Below are positions 26,233 to 38,926 of a stretch of DNA of 64,000 nt, in pieces. The notes beneath the pieces were generated by a model that was not told where the DNA came from, searched no databases, and saw only the letters and a program-made list of their open reading frames with translations. The stretch covers positions 1,027,070 to 1,091,069 of the forward strand of contig NC_066587.1 in NCBI RefSeq assembly GCF_905475345.1, given 5' to 3'. This DNA comes from Vespula vulgaris (Eukaryota; Arthropoda; Insecta; Hymenoptera; Vespidae). The position numbers and the translations under genes are program-made. Position 1 is the first letter of the stretch, and each line of letters starts with the position of its first letter.

Positions 26233-27267
26233 ATTTTAAATTATACATTCATACATACATATATATATACATATATAATTTCTCACATTATATATAACTC
26301 TTAAAATTATTATTCAAGGTCGGAAATGACGCTTAGGATGTAAGAAACGACTCTCTTCGTGTTTAAATCTTTAGGAATCGTTTGAAAAAGATTTGTTTTG
26401 TCGATGCAAAAGTAGGAAAATAGCGAACAAGACCCAGCGCCATTTTGCTTTTCTCTTTTGTATTATTTTTTTTTCTTCTCGTTTTAAATCTTGATCTTGC
26501 ATCGAATCATAAAAGATATTTTTTTTTCTTCATCAACTGTACAACGGGTTGGAATAATTTCATCCGATAATTAGGACGGAAAGATCGACGAGAATGTTTT
26601 GAAATGTCCGATGTATCAAGTTTCCTATGGCAAATACTGGGCATTATCTTTTTCATTATATTTTATTATTTATTCTGTTTATACGGTAAAGTCTTTTATC
26701 CGCTATGGCGAAATATTTTTTTTTTCTTTTCTTTCTTTCTTTTTTTTTTTTTTTTTTGGGATAAATGATCGCGTTCTTTATGCTCTGTTTATTTTTCATT
26801 TTTATTTTTATGTATATTTTTATTCTATTTTCTTTCCCTTTTTTTTTTTTTACTATCAGAAATTAATTTATATGTGACGTATGTACACATGTGTATCTAT
26901 GTATTTATGTATGTATGTATGTATGTATGTATGTATATATGTATTGTAAATATCTAAGAGAGACAAAAAATTTCATTCTTTCCCTTTTTTTCGCAGCATT
27001 CGATCGGACAAGAATAAAAAAGAACAAACAAAAAAATGAGATTAGAAATCAAATTCCTATGCTTACATATGTTACATGCGTTTTCGTCTTTTTTTCTTTT
27101 CACCTTTTTTTTCCTTTTTGTTTCGCGTTAAGTACGAGATTATGCCGTTAACACAAATAATCATTTCTCTAAAATGTCACTCTTTTTTGTTCATTTTAGT
27201 TTTTCCTATCTATACAGATCTACATGTCAAAAGAAAGAAAAGGAGAAAGAGAGAGAAGGATAAAAAT

Positions 27268-27329
<62 letters not shown>

Positions 27330-27554
27330 TTACGAAAGAAACTATTTCTAAATATACATGATCATTCGTTTCTTGGCTTTCAACTGGCTGAAGAATAATA
27401 AAAGTATTATATTAGATAGGCTAAATTTCTATATAATGTAAATTTATAATTTGAGATTTACGATTGTTCTTTTTATGATGTATCATCATCATCACCATCA
27501 TCATCGTTATCATCATCATCATGAATTATTTATAAATACATTCATGTCCTATCA

Positions 27555-27587
27555 CAGGGAGAGCCTACAATAATTATTACGGCCCTG
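27555..27587. mobile_element. 33-base remnant with CAGGG...CCCTG ends
   Basis: Its right end reads CAGGGCCGTA in reverse complement, like the element at 24987. Only 33 bases separate the two ends and the middle is the palindrome AATAATTATT. It may be the collapsed terminus of a related element, or chance. Confidence 0.25.
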
Positions 27588-27842
27588 AAATTATGTCTTT
27601 TTTCTTCTTCTTTTTTTTTTCATTTTGTTTAAGAACGACTAGAATTCTTTCAATGTTTATACTTTATACAGATAGAATCTTATACATTAACTATTATGTT
27701 ACAAAATTTGTAACACACATTCTTTTTTTTTCTTCGCAGGAACCTACCAGATAGATATTGTTGGAACACTTTTACAGTGGATTTTTTTTTGCGAAGCTCT
27801 CTTACTTAAGATAAGGTTTATCTTCTTTTCTTTTTTTTTTGT

Positions 27843-27848
27843 TTTATT
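27843..27848 (-). promoter_or_regulatory. candidate poly(A) signal of the TPRA1-like gene
   Basis: AATAAA on the minus strand about 105 bases after the stop codon at 27953. The distance suits a short 3' untranslated region. Confidence 0.4.
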
Positions 27849-27952
27849 TTGTTTTTACTTTAATTGTTTTTTAGATCATCCGGATCTATTCAGATCTATT
27901 AAATTTTTGTTCGTAGAGATTATTGTTATGATTGATTATAGAAGATGATACT

Positions 27953-28479
27953 TCATTGTTGATAACCATTGGTTTGATTCTGTGCCTCTTGACTGTCTAT
28001 ACTGTAACCAGTAATGCTATCTGGACTCTGTAGAGATGCTGCATACAATGGATTCACTGGAGTTGTATTCGTGTCGAACTGGGTCGAGTCGTAAACACTG
28101 TGATTCTGTAAACAGAAGAAGAGTATCTATCCATAATAAAACTTATGTTCTCTTAATAATGTGCAATATATTGCATATAATTAATTAATAATTAATTAAT
28201 TAGAATAAATTATCTATGGATGTGGCACATATATAGATTATAAATTTGTAGAGATATTTTAGAAATTAATTGCGTGTGATATATGTAAGCAGAGAGTGCA
28301 TCCAGCAAAGCATAGCTTTTACTAATGCATGAAAACTTTACTTTGTGATTAATAAACAAAACAAACAAAAAAATAAGCACACGGCCAATTTGTTTTTATT
28401 ATATCGTTTCGGTTGGATACGAATAGTTTCATCTTTAAAATAAAATAAATGTGTTAATAATAGGCATAACCAAGTTATA

Positions 28480-28514
<35 letters not shown>

Positions 28515-31239
28515 TATATATATATATAAATAAATAAATTAAAACCAAGTGCATATATAGACTACATCAAATTTTGTTTAATTAAGAGCATTTCCTATAA
28601 TCATGCTATATATATATATATATATATCTACACAAATGCGCATCCCCCACACATACACAACGCATACGTAATATACAAAATCTTGAACGCATTTGATATC
28701 TCGTTGATACTAATTTTTAAAATTATACTTAAATACCAATTAACCTGTTATACTACGATATTCCAATATATGCATCAAAATCAATCAAATCGATCAACTC
28801 TTTCTATATATATATATAAATTCATGAAATTATTTACTACTATATACAAACTATATATTAAAATCCTGATATAGTCATCTAAAAGTTAGTACACATGTGA
28901 CAAATTATTTACAAAGATTCTGTCTGCGTGTATAAAGATTTAGATTGCTCTTTAATTGGTTTTTCATATCTGGTTGACATCAACAATGACAAATATTGAT
29001 TTAAATCAGCAGATTTTTTTTTTTTTTTTTTTTTTTAATACTGGAATTAATTTTTGAGATTTTCGTCGTTGAAAATGACACAATCTTGGATATTAAATAT
29101 TTTTTTATAGAAACATCCAAAAATATCGAGCAATCAATTTTCTGATCGATTTTGAATAGATTCTAAATCTTTATCCTTTTGCAATCTAATTTCGCTTCTA
29201 TTTTTAATACAACTATCTTTATTTAATATATTCTGCGATCTGTCATCACCTAACAGAGGAGAATCTAAAATATCTAAAGATTTTTCAGAAAAAGATTTGG
29301 AATTTTTATCAGTCACTTCGTTCTTTCTATACTTAACTGATAAGTCATTCGATGATTCTTTGTCGAAGGATGTAAATACTGTTAAAGCATTCTCCGAATT
29401 AATTTTTTTTGTTGGAAAAAAAAGATTCGAATTACTACTGTTTATTCGAGGATTATAAATAAAATTACTAGCGGTATTTGCGGACGATATTAAATTAGAG
29501 ACGCTCTTGGCTGTGCCGAGTTTAATTTTATAAGATAAGTCACCTTTTAACAACGGATTGTAGAATTTAATATCCAGTGAGCCATTTTGAATATGACCTA
29601 CACTGTCCGACTTTGTTAAAGGATAATGTGCAAAATCATTTATACTTTTCTCTGCACTAAAACGTCTAGCGAAATTTTTAATACCAGATGATTTATGTAA
29701 TGTGACCTGTGAGTCATAAGGATTAGTAGTATTATATTTAGAATCCTTCGCAGATGTTAAGGAGTACAGAGAAGTCCTATGCATTGCAGTGGATGATGCC
29801 TGAGGATCATACAGGGGCATGTGAATAGACGGAGTATGGACCTGATAGATGTAATCGCTGTCAGTTTTTAACGATGAAAAACTCTGTTGATGAGGAAGCG
29901 ATACAGTATCTTCGTCCATTGCGTCGTCAACTTGTGCTTTGTAGGAGAACATTATCGAAGGTTGCGAAACGCTAGAACGATAAATTACATTTCTAGATAA
30001 CGACCCTCAAAACTAATATAAAAAAGAAACGTTTATGAGAGCAAACACTTACCCGAGGAATTCTGATAGGAAAGTGTGATATACCAATGGCGTAAAGAGA
30101 GTTAAATAAACTGCTGCAGTAAAATCTACGATGCACAGTCCAACAGGATTTTGTGTATAAGTTAAAAAACCTGCACCAATTGATTGTACTAGATCCATTG
30201 TGGCCAACGTGCCCGCATAAACGTAAAAGCTTTTCCGTGCTATAATAACACGTCATTAAGATATCTATATTCGACGTTATAATACATAGAAATATATTAT
30301 TCAAAATATTCAATTTCCAACTTACTTGGAAGTGCTAAACGTTCTCTTAATCGTGTCCATGGTAATATCAATATAAAAAGATATATCTAAAGAAATATAA
30401 TTATTTCCAATTAAAATAAATTTTAAATAAGTACAAGTATTATTATTTATTGTAAAAGAAATATTACCGTAGTAAAAACGAGACTGCTGCAAAACCAAAA
30501 CATCATACCCCCATGACCAAACACATAAAAATCTCTACTTGGAATATGGAATGTGTCGTCTGGTAAAACTAATTCTAAAGTTCCTTGAGTTATAGTAAAC
30601 GCTAAAGCGATAAGAGATGTGGCAAGTAATACTCTACGAATACTCGATCGACTATCTAAATGTCCTAAAAAATAAATGCGTTTAGTTAAAAAAAAAAAAT
30701 AGAGCGATTCGTTAAGTAAACGATAAAAATGAACTTACCAAAAGCTAAACCAAATATTACCACACTCATTTCTGTAGATAATAAAAAAAATCTAACCGTA
30801 ACCCAAAGCACTTTATCTGCTTTACCACCAACGGTAGCTGCAGCATTAACCGTCATTGATACAACACATCGTATTACCGAGATAACGACGTTACAAATAA
30901 CAAGTCCATAAAACGCTAAAAATATTGGACTACTCGTTGCACGTAATTTAAGCCTTGCTCTGTTAAATCTTATAGCAATAAATAGAAGAAATAATAAATT
31001 CGGCACTAGTATAATAATATCCCATATACGAACTCTGAAAAATACTACAAGTTATACGATGATTTTGTACTTTTCTTCGATACGGTCTCATACCTGGAAT
31101 CCTTAATTTCTTTATACAATATAAGCTTGCAAAAGTGATCTTCTTCGTCCATTCCAGAGCTTGCATTAGGGATCATTGTGCTAGGTAATTCGTATGTATG
31201 CCAACCCTCGGATACAGATTCAGGCTCTGCATTAAACAT
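27953..31239 (-). CDS. TPRA1: TPRA1-like seven-transmembrane protein (GPR175 family)
   Basis: Exons, in order of transcription: 31239-31094, 31034-30739, 30664-30468, 30386-30326, 30239-30053, 29971-29842 and 28105-27953. All borders are GT..AG and the frame closes to 389 residues, near the vertebrate length of about 373. Family landmarks are VRIWDIIILVPN at the first membrane segment, TSSPIF, VVSMTV, FGHGG, RKSFYVYAG, MFSYKAQVDD after the last segment and YDSTQFD in the tail, the last encoded only by the terminal exon. The family resembles orphan receptors; vertebrate TPRA1 has been linked to Hedgehog signalling, but the ligand is unknown. The start follows an acceptor-like TATTAG, so an upstream untranslated exon is likely. 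A longer tail arises if the last donor (CAG|GTCCAT, weak) is not used; see the separate entry. Confidence 0.93.
29134..29841 (-). CDS. alternative C-terminal tail of the TPRA1-like protein
   Basis: If transcription reads past the weak donor at 29842|29841, the frame stays open for 235 more codons before a stop, giving a 574-residue form instead of 389. The tail is rich in Ser, Asn and Lys (for example KSSGIKNFARRFSAEKS and SEKSLDILDSPLL), is probably disordered, and has a mixed composition unlike random intron DNA here. A 708-base open stretch in AT-rich sequence is unlikely by chance, so it is probably a real alternative last exon. Isoform choice would then switch between this tail and the conserved YDSTQFD tail. 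Confidence 0.6.
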   Translation of the reverse strand, partial: VHTPSIHMPLYDPQASSTAMHRTSLYSLTSAKDSKYNTTNPYDSQVTLHKSSGIKNFARRFSAEKSINDFAHYPLTKSDSVGHIQNGSLDIKFYNPLLKGDLSYKIKLGTAKSVSNLISSANTASNFIYNPRINSSNSNLFFPTKKINSENALTVFTSFDKESSNDLSVKYRKNEVTDKNSKSFSEKSLDILDSPLLGDDRSQNILNKDSCIKNRSEIRLQKDKDLESIQNRSEN

Positions 31240-32385
31240 ACTTGCCGATGTATTGGATATACTAAATCCAAACCATGTCTTATGTTTTCACTAATAAAAA
31301 AATTTTATAATAATTAATACAACTTTTAATTGTTTAATAATTAAACAATCTTACTACTATAACCTTATAAAAGCATTTGTTCTTAAATGAAAAACAAATG
31401 AAAGTAACTTCAAAGATAATATCTAACGATATAACCTCAAAATTGTCTACAACTTTTTCCAAGAATTAATAACTTCTACCTAAAGACTAATGACACGTTA
31501 TCTACTAATTACTACGAGAAATATCAAAATAAAAAACGATTGAACTATATATTACAAATTCCAAATTCCTCTTGTAACAGATCAATACTAAATACTTTGT
31601 CAGATCACATATATATAAGAGGAAATATAACGCAACTCAAATAATCATGCACTAATTATAAGCTTCTTATCCATGAAATAATACGATTAAACATAGAAGT
31701 GACAAAAATAAATGATAAACACAAACAATGTACGATAAATTTTCATCGTTTCCATTGTTCTATATATCTAGTAACGGTAACAATAGTGATAACAACAATA
31801 ACGACAATAATAATAAGAAAAAGAAGAAGAAGAATAATAAAACAAAACACAACAAAAGAAAAAATACGATCGAACAACGTAACATCCTTTCGAATCTTCT
31901 TTTCATGCATTCATCGACAACTTAACCTATAAATCACCTTAATTAAATCAAAACAGTTGACCGTCGAGAAAAAAAAAATGAAATTAAACAAACAAAAGGG
32001 AAAGAAAAAAGAAAACTGTATCGCGAAGAACAAAAATCTTACGAAAAATACGATCCGTACAATTTGAAATTTGCCGCTTTTAATGACGTTCGACAATTTT
32101 ACGCGAGAGAATCGTTTTCAATTGATTCACATAATTTTATAATAAGGACTACGAAACAACTTAATATTTGTCACTAACATTAAGAAGATACCGTTGACTA
32201 CTATAGGATTGGGCACTAATCAAATAATATATTTACAAGATAATAGACTTACTAAACATGCGACAGATATCATCATTTCTCTTCCATTCGCAATAAGAAA
32301 TTAGAAAAATTTCTTTCTCGAATTTTCCTACACAAATCCACAAACTTAGACGTTTTCTTTTTTTTTTCTTCTTCTTCTTCTTCAA

Positions 32386-32403
32386 CCCCCCCGCCCCCAC
32401 CCC
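32386..32403 (-). other. strong G-quadruplex candidate 5' of TPRA1-like gene
   Basis: C7-G-C5-A-C4 on the plus strand, hence G4-T-G5-C-G7 on the minus strand: four G tracts with single-base loops, the arrangement that folds most stably. It lies about 1.15 kb 5' of the TPRA1-like start codon on that gene's coding strand. Confidence 0.55.
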
Positions 32404-32600
32404 GCTTTCTGTTTATATACGTTTATCTTTTTCCAATTAACGCATACTGCAGTCAAGGACAATCGTCCTCCTGCAATGACATTAGATCACAAAAAAGTAC
32501 AACCGTGGTTATACTATCTTCTTTTGAAAAATCAATTAATTTGTTCTTTTTCTCTCTATCTATCTCTCTTTTTCTTTCTCTGTCCCTCCTTCCCACCCTC

Positions 32601-32650
<50 letters not shown>

Positions 32651-33897
32651 TTTCTTCTTAAACTTAAACTTACACTTCCAACGTAAAATAAATCAAACAT
32701 TGACTATCTTACGATGATAATAATCACACTCTAAAGATGGATTATGTACATATGTACATGGTTATGTATTACTTCAAGCTCACACGAGATATACATACTT
32801 CTTTTTATTTCTTTAATGCAAGCACAAACAATAAAGATGTTATCACACGTTGACAGGTGACGCCACGATGTAAAGGTGAGTCCACGTAGATTTTATCTCA
32901 AATTGAATCTTCATTTTTTATTCTATTTTCTTTTTTTTTGATTCGGAATCGTTTTTAATGATTGATAAATCTAGACATTTGAACAAATTATTATTACAAA
33001 ATATGACATCGTTTTTCTTTTTTCTTTTATTTATAATCAAATAATTCGAATAATTAGTTGTAAGTAATGTCCAACGATATAACGAAGAATTGCTTTCATG
33101 TATATTTGTCGTGTCGCAGCGCTATCTGTCGACGTGTTTTCTCAATTACTTTCTCAAACGTTTGCAAGCCATTGGTGCAAATATTTATGCATCGTTTATA
33201 CATATCAATTTTTTATTTTATAATCAAATAAAATATCGATTACATATATTTTTTCCTGATATATATATATATTCGTTCTTAATACCTTTTAAAATTATTT
33301 AACCATGAAAAAAAAAAAAAAAATGCTTGAATATTAATGATCGAGAATTCATGGTACATACATAAGATTATCGACCGTCGGTAAGTAAATAAATTGTAAA
33401 AAAATAAAATCAATGATGTTTAAGAAAGTCTTTCTAAATATATGCAAATATAATATTGACGAAATAGAAACGCAGTCGATCAACTTGATAGTACTTGTTA
33501 GATACAGTTCATATTAGAATTTTTTATAGAAAAACGCAGATAATATTAATTGCTCGAATTTCACTTTTTGGTGGTTGCTATATATGGAGATCCATCAGGT
33601 TAACAAAAAAAAATATTTATTCGAAATTTCATAATTATAAATACTTGTTACGAATACTAAGAAACTATTAGTTAATAATATTTAATCGTATAGGTATGTC
33701 TGTAAAGTCTATTCATAGACACACTGATATTATGCAAAAATAATGTAACGATGATACCTTAGTAATTAAATTCGTTCTTTTCGTAAAATTGAAAGGTAAA
33801 ATGATCGAGCGACGATATCTCCTTTCTGACGAATACAAACAAAGTGATGCTGTTTGATATCGCGCGAATGAAAAAATAACATGGCTGCTCATATTTG

Positions 33898-33927
33898 ATT
33901 GGACTTTTTATATGAGTCTCCTATTGG
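33898..33927. promoter_or_regulatory. paired inverted CCAAT boxes (ATTGG)
   Basis: ATTGG at 33898-33902 and 33923-33927, starts 25 bases apart, inside a short island followed by ATGTGACC. Paired NF-Y sites are common in housekeeping and divergent promoters. They lie about 420 bases 5' of the FBXO21 start codon. Confidence 0.4.
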
Positions 33928-34345
33928 TTAAATCTGATCATGTGACCTAACCCTACTTTTTTAATCAAACTGCAAATCACAAAAAAAACATTCACAATGT
34001 TTTTGTATGATATGACTCAAGGTCATTCTTTGTTCAAATTGAAACATGTAAAATTATAAGAAATTAAAAGTAGAACTTCTTAAATATGGCCGATAATGTG
34101 ATCCTCTTCTTGATCGTTTGATGGTGATCTATGGATATTTGTTTGGTCTAATAAGCTTCTTAGAACTATTTCGAACTAGTAATATTTGGTATTTGAGTCG
34201 CTAGAAAATGTTTACTCTTCTATGTGTAGATTTATTTTATTTCACCAGTCTACGTCATTTAAAATCAGTGCAGTGGATTAAATAAATGGGCATTGAATTG
34301 TTGCGGTTTTTTATTAATTCATTATCTTAAGATACAATACGAAAA

Positions 34346-34643
34346 ATGGCTACAGATGTCATAACACTTATACCAGGAGAGATTATCGAATGTATTTTAG
34401 AAAATCCGAATATTACATTTCTAGATATTATTAGATTCTCGATGTCATGCAAGCATTTATATCGAACTGTCAAAAGTAACAATAAATTGTGGAAAGTCAA
34501 ATACTTTCAAAGGTATTATACCATATACGCATATTGTTAATATTATATTTGCCTTTTTAAAAATTTGTTAATCTCTCAACAATATTACTTTTTATTTAAT
34601 ATTAATTATCTATTATTATTATTATTTTATTATATTATTATTA

Positions 34644-34692
<49 letters not shown>

Positions 34693-34757
34693 CATCATCA
34701 TCATTACTATTGTTTTTGTTGTTGTTATTGTTATTGTTGTTGTTATTGTTGTTATTG

Positions 34758-34794
<37 letters not shown>

Positions 34795-37143
34795 CATTGT
34801 ATAGATGGCCTCTTTTGAAGGAATATTACGAAGAAAATAATGTTGAGTTAAAAGTATTTAACTGGTTAAATGAAATACAAATCAGCATTGAAATAAGGCG
34901 TAATTTAATGCATCAGTTGTCTCTAATGTCCAGCAAACATTATAAAAGGGAAGAATTGTCTAATTCCGAATTAAAATATTTAGATCCACTTTTCCGTCCA
35001 GAACAAGGCGCCCATCAATTAAGTTATTATTTTCTTGTTGATGAACTCATCAATCTGATCAACCGTCCTATTATGTGAGTTATTCTTTAACTAAATGTAT
35101 ATTAATTTTAATTCATATATATTTTATACCACTTTAAAAATATTACCTTTATTTTTCTTTTTTTTTTTTACAGAGATACTAACTTAACGTATAGATATTA
35201 TGCCTTTATAATCCTTCGATATTTAAGACAGAATTATTTAACGGAAGAATGGCAAAGATTTATTCATTTTCCACCAAACAAACAAATTTTAGAAAAAGGT
35301 GCAACTATAGTAGCGCAATGGAGTCAACCAGAACGACATGTTTCTTATTCTTATATTTGTTCATTACTTGATGACATAGCTAATCAAACCAAAAATTTAT
35401 TATATGAAAGACATCCTACACATTCTATATTTTCATTACCTGTAGAAGAATTATTAACTTGGAAATATAGAAATATTGATGATAATCAATGGAGTACTTT
35501 AGAAACAAGGCAGATCATGGAAGCGCTATGCGAAGTGCTGTTCCAAAAATTAGGTTTCTATGGAAATAGCGAAATGTATTATTCATCAGAAAATTCATTC
35601 ATCGACAGGGTATGTTTTTTAAAAAAGATAATATATCATAATATATTTGTAAAAAAAATATTTTTGTAAAATGTAGGTTTTGGAACGTAAACATGGAATT
35701 CCAATGACGTTAGCAATTATATTTGAAAGTATCGCAAGACGACTTGGAGTACGATGCGAGCCTGTTAGTTTTCCCTCACATTTCTTATTACGATGGAAAG
35801 AAAAATAGTAACTATTAATTTTCCAATTAATTATTACTATGATATCTTAAAATAGAAAGAAATTAATATTATATTGAATATATTTTTAACAAATTCATAA
35901 TTTCTCTTTTAGTAATGTTCCAGATCCAGAAAGTATAGAAAGTTTTTATATTGACGTGCTTAATGGCGGTCAATTTTTAACTAAAAAAAATTGCCCTAGA
36001 ATTGGTGGAATTTCTAGATGTCCAATAGCAAAGTACAATGTACATAATCCTGCAACTGCTGTAGAGGTGTATATTATTGTCTTTATAAATCTAATTTTCA
36101 ACAAAACAGATTGAAAAAAGAAATAAATCTATAATATATCTATATGTTCTTCATTGATTAAAAGGTTGTAACAAGAATGGCATATAATCTAGATATAGCA
36201 GCAAGACAACACATCCATTTAAATGGTAGAGCAACGCGCATACGTTCTGCTTTAGAATTGAATTACATGATGCAACCTCACGACACAACTACTATTCTAC
36301 ACTTGGGTCGCTTTTATATGCTTCATCAGATGGATGTATCAGAATTAGTGATAATGTTACAGAATGTGCAAAAGGTTAACTAAAAAAAGGAAAAAAAAAA
36401 AATTAAGCGAATGTGTTATTTTCTTTCTAATCTAATGAAAATATTGAATTTCATTTCACATGAATTAATTTGACATTTTAGGATTTAGAAACGAGGGAAG
36501 AAGTATCTTTAATTCAACCAATGTTGCAAATGTTTCAGAAGTCTCATAGATCTGAAGTACGTATGTTAATTATTGGATATTTGAACTAGATTTATTATTT
36601 ATAATTATATATCAAAGATCATGCATACGTTTATAAAATTAATGAGCAGAATTTAATGCAATTCTATTATCATTTTTAGGAAGAGATACAACCGAAACGA
36701 AGAACGTCAAAAGTAAAATATGCCGTTGGTTTAATAATGACGCATAAAGTGGACGATAATTTATGCGTAATAACAGGATGGAATACGTCTTGTCAACCTC
36801 CTGTTAATTGGCATCAAATAGAAGATAGTGAAAATTTAGATCAACCATTCTATAATGCTTTTGTTGATGATGGATCATCTCGTTATATACCTCAAGGTAT
36901 AATATTCGTAATCGTTGAAATATAATTTAAGTATTCTACTTGTTATAAAGAATATTCTTATCTTTTTATTTAACAGAATATTTATTATTATCAACAAGAC
37001 CAAGAATGGTAAATCATTATCAAATTGGACATTATTTTCGTTATTTTAAAGGAACACATTATGTGCCAAACGAAGAGACTTCTAAAGAATATCCGGAAGA
37101 TAAAGAAGCACTTGAAAATATACTAAAAAATTACCTCAATTAA
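34346..37143 (+). CDS. FBXO21: F-box only protein 21 (SCF ubiquitin ligase subunit)
   Basis: Nine exons: 34346-34512, 34805-35074, 35174-35609, 35677-35807, 35913-36066, 36165-36374, 36482-36556, 36680-36896 and 36977-37143. Phases agree throughout and give 608 residues (human about 628). An F-box lies at about residues 6-55 (IPGEIIECILENP..). A SirB1/transglutaminase-like region follows, with the VLERKHGIPM motif from about residue 292 and FPSHFLLRW after it. The C-terminus is a YccV/HspQ-type domain (KYAVGLIMTHK.. to GTHYVPNEE). The F-box would bind Skp1 and bring substrates to the Cul1 ligase. Intron 1 is almost filled with ATT/GTT repeats. An AATAAA lies at 37360. Confidence 0.96.
34610..34800. 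repeat. (ATT)n/(GTT)n compound array inside FBXO21 intron 1
   Basis: ATT units, then ATC, then GTT/GTTATT mixtures, then ATT again, ending just before the acceptor at 34804. Length change here would move the branch-point region of a 292-base intron. Confidence 0.9.
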
Positions 37144-38926
37144 TTTGTTGTATTAGCTAATTAATACGCTGTACTGTCTGTGGTACTATTAACAACATAA
37201 TTATGTATCTAATTAATTTAGTACATAAATATGCTTGTTTCTTTATATTTGATATATCCTAGCCTTTATATATGTAGATATTATATGTTAATTATATAAA
37301 AAAAAAGTACACATTTAGCAATATAAGTGATATTAAAATATAAGTGAATATCCTCTTTTAATAAATTATAAAAAAGTATTATTTTTTAAGTAAATAATAT
37401 CCGAACACATGTACTTTTTTTGTGAAGCATTACACTCATAAATTATAAATAATTATAAGTTTAGTATTAAGTAGAAATTTTCTTTAGATGTTTAAATAAA
37501 CGGTGATATATGTATGTATATGTATGTGTGCGTGTGTATGTGTATGTGTATATATATGCATATATGTTTATGTATATCTATATCTATGTAGATGGATTAA
37601 TCCATATTCATGAAAAAAAATTTTCATTGGAGATATCAAATAAAAAATAATATCTATGTATGTATGTATAACCTAATCTGAAATACATTTAATATTCATC
37701 ATATATCTGATAATGATGTATATATATATTATTTATTGTGTAGGCGAATGTTGATACCAATATAAAAACAATAAAGAAAACAAAATCCATATCACAGATA
37801 TAGAAAAGTGGAAAGAGAATAGTAAATTTCTATTTTTAGTAATTTTTTTTTTCAAATTTTCATTCTTTTATTCACGTTTCAATTTGGGAACATCCTGAAT
37901 TGATTAAATGTAAGAGCATATTCACGTTCTAACTAGCGTTTGATACACGTCGGTATTTCAGTTTATTGAGGTAAGAAATTTCATAACATGAAAGATCTGT
38001 TATATATCACGTCTATGATAAAAGTTACAGTTGATGATATCATAGTTGCCAAATGTATATTACCAAAGAAACGATCTACACAAGTTCATTTCGCTTTTAA
38101 TGTTATTATTGACACACGAAGTTCCCTTACCTCTTTTTCTAAATTCTAATGTAGATCTTGATATTTAGATATAACCAAACTATATAAAAGAAAAAAAAAA
38201 AAATTTCTATGCTAGTGTGTAGAACGAGAATCCAATTTGTAGAGTAACTAAATTATATTTGATGAAAATGGCGTGGTGAAAGCTACTTTCCACGTTTTAT
38301 AGGGCTCTGCAAGGTATATTTTTATTTTTTACGTTAATCGGTCACTGTTTATTATTTATCTTTTAAATATTTCTAAGAGATTAATACTTTTATAAAAATA
38401 ACAATAAATATAAAAGTATTATCTTGTTAAAATCTAAAAAAATATATTTTCAAAATATTCCTTATAATTTTTCTTTATTATCTGATTTCTTTATTAATAT
38501 GCAATATGCTTCATTTTCCTCAATTGTTTATAATTACTTTCTATATTTAACAAGAATTATAGTAAATTGCTTTTGTGAAATTATAGAAATAAAATATTTA
38601 TATTTTCAGTACTCGTTAATATTTTTCCTGTGCTTTCTAAATTGATAATAAAATAGAAATGATCCAGTACATACGTGGAAAGATCATAATTCAATTTAAT
38701 ATACTAAATTAATAAACTTATTGTTGATTATATGTAATAGTAAAATGTGATACATACGTGTTTTGTGTGTAACGCTTGGTTTTTTATAAATGAAAGCTAA
38801 AAACTAAAGAGATGAATTAGAAAAGCTGGTCTTTTATCTGAACGTTTGCAAAGTACGTTGTACAACGATTTAATTATAAATTATTTATATTTGATATGGT
38901 ATCAAGGTTTTTCTTTATTTTATAGA
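37144..38926. other. 3' region of FBXO21 and 5' region of the Arkadia-like gene
   Basis: Mostly AT-rich with TG/TA tracts at about 37508-37590. A possible 5' untranslated exon of the downstream gene ends at 38310 (CTGCAAG|GTATAT). Another exon boundary is the TATAG acceptor at 38921-38925, directly before the start codon. Confidence 0.45.

Larger units (their letters stand above)
21601..27952. other. gene-poor AT-rich DNA 3' of the TPRA1-like gene
   Basis: Contains TG, TA, GA and TATG arrays (22149-22170, 22930-22966, 24506-24627, 25718-25750, 26184-26226, 27271-27322), a CAG/ATC compound tract near 24822-24905, two candidate MITEs and a 33-base remnant with MITE-like ends. No supported exon was found. 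The right end holds the presumed 3' untranslated region and poly(A) signal of the minus-strand TPRA1-like gene. Confidence 0.6.
31240..34345. other. divergent space between TPRA1-like and FBXO21 genes
   Basis: Holds the 5' untranslated parts of both genes. Visible items are a TC tract at about 32606-32652, a C-run cluster at 32386-32403 (G-rich on the TPRA1 coding strand) and two inverted CCAAT boxes at 33898-33902 and 33923-33927 on the FBXO21 side. No further coding exon was found. Confidence 0.6.
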
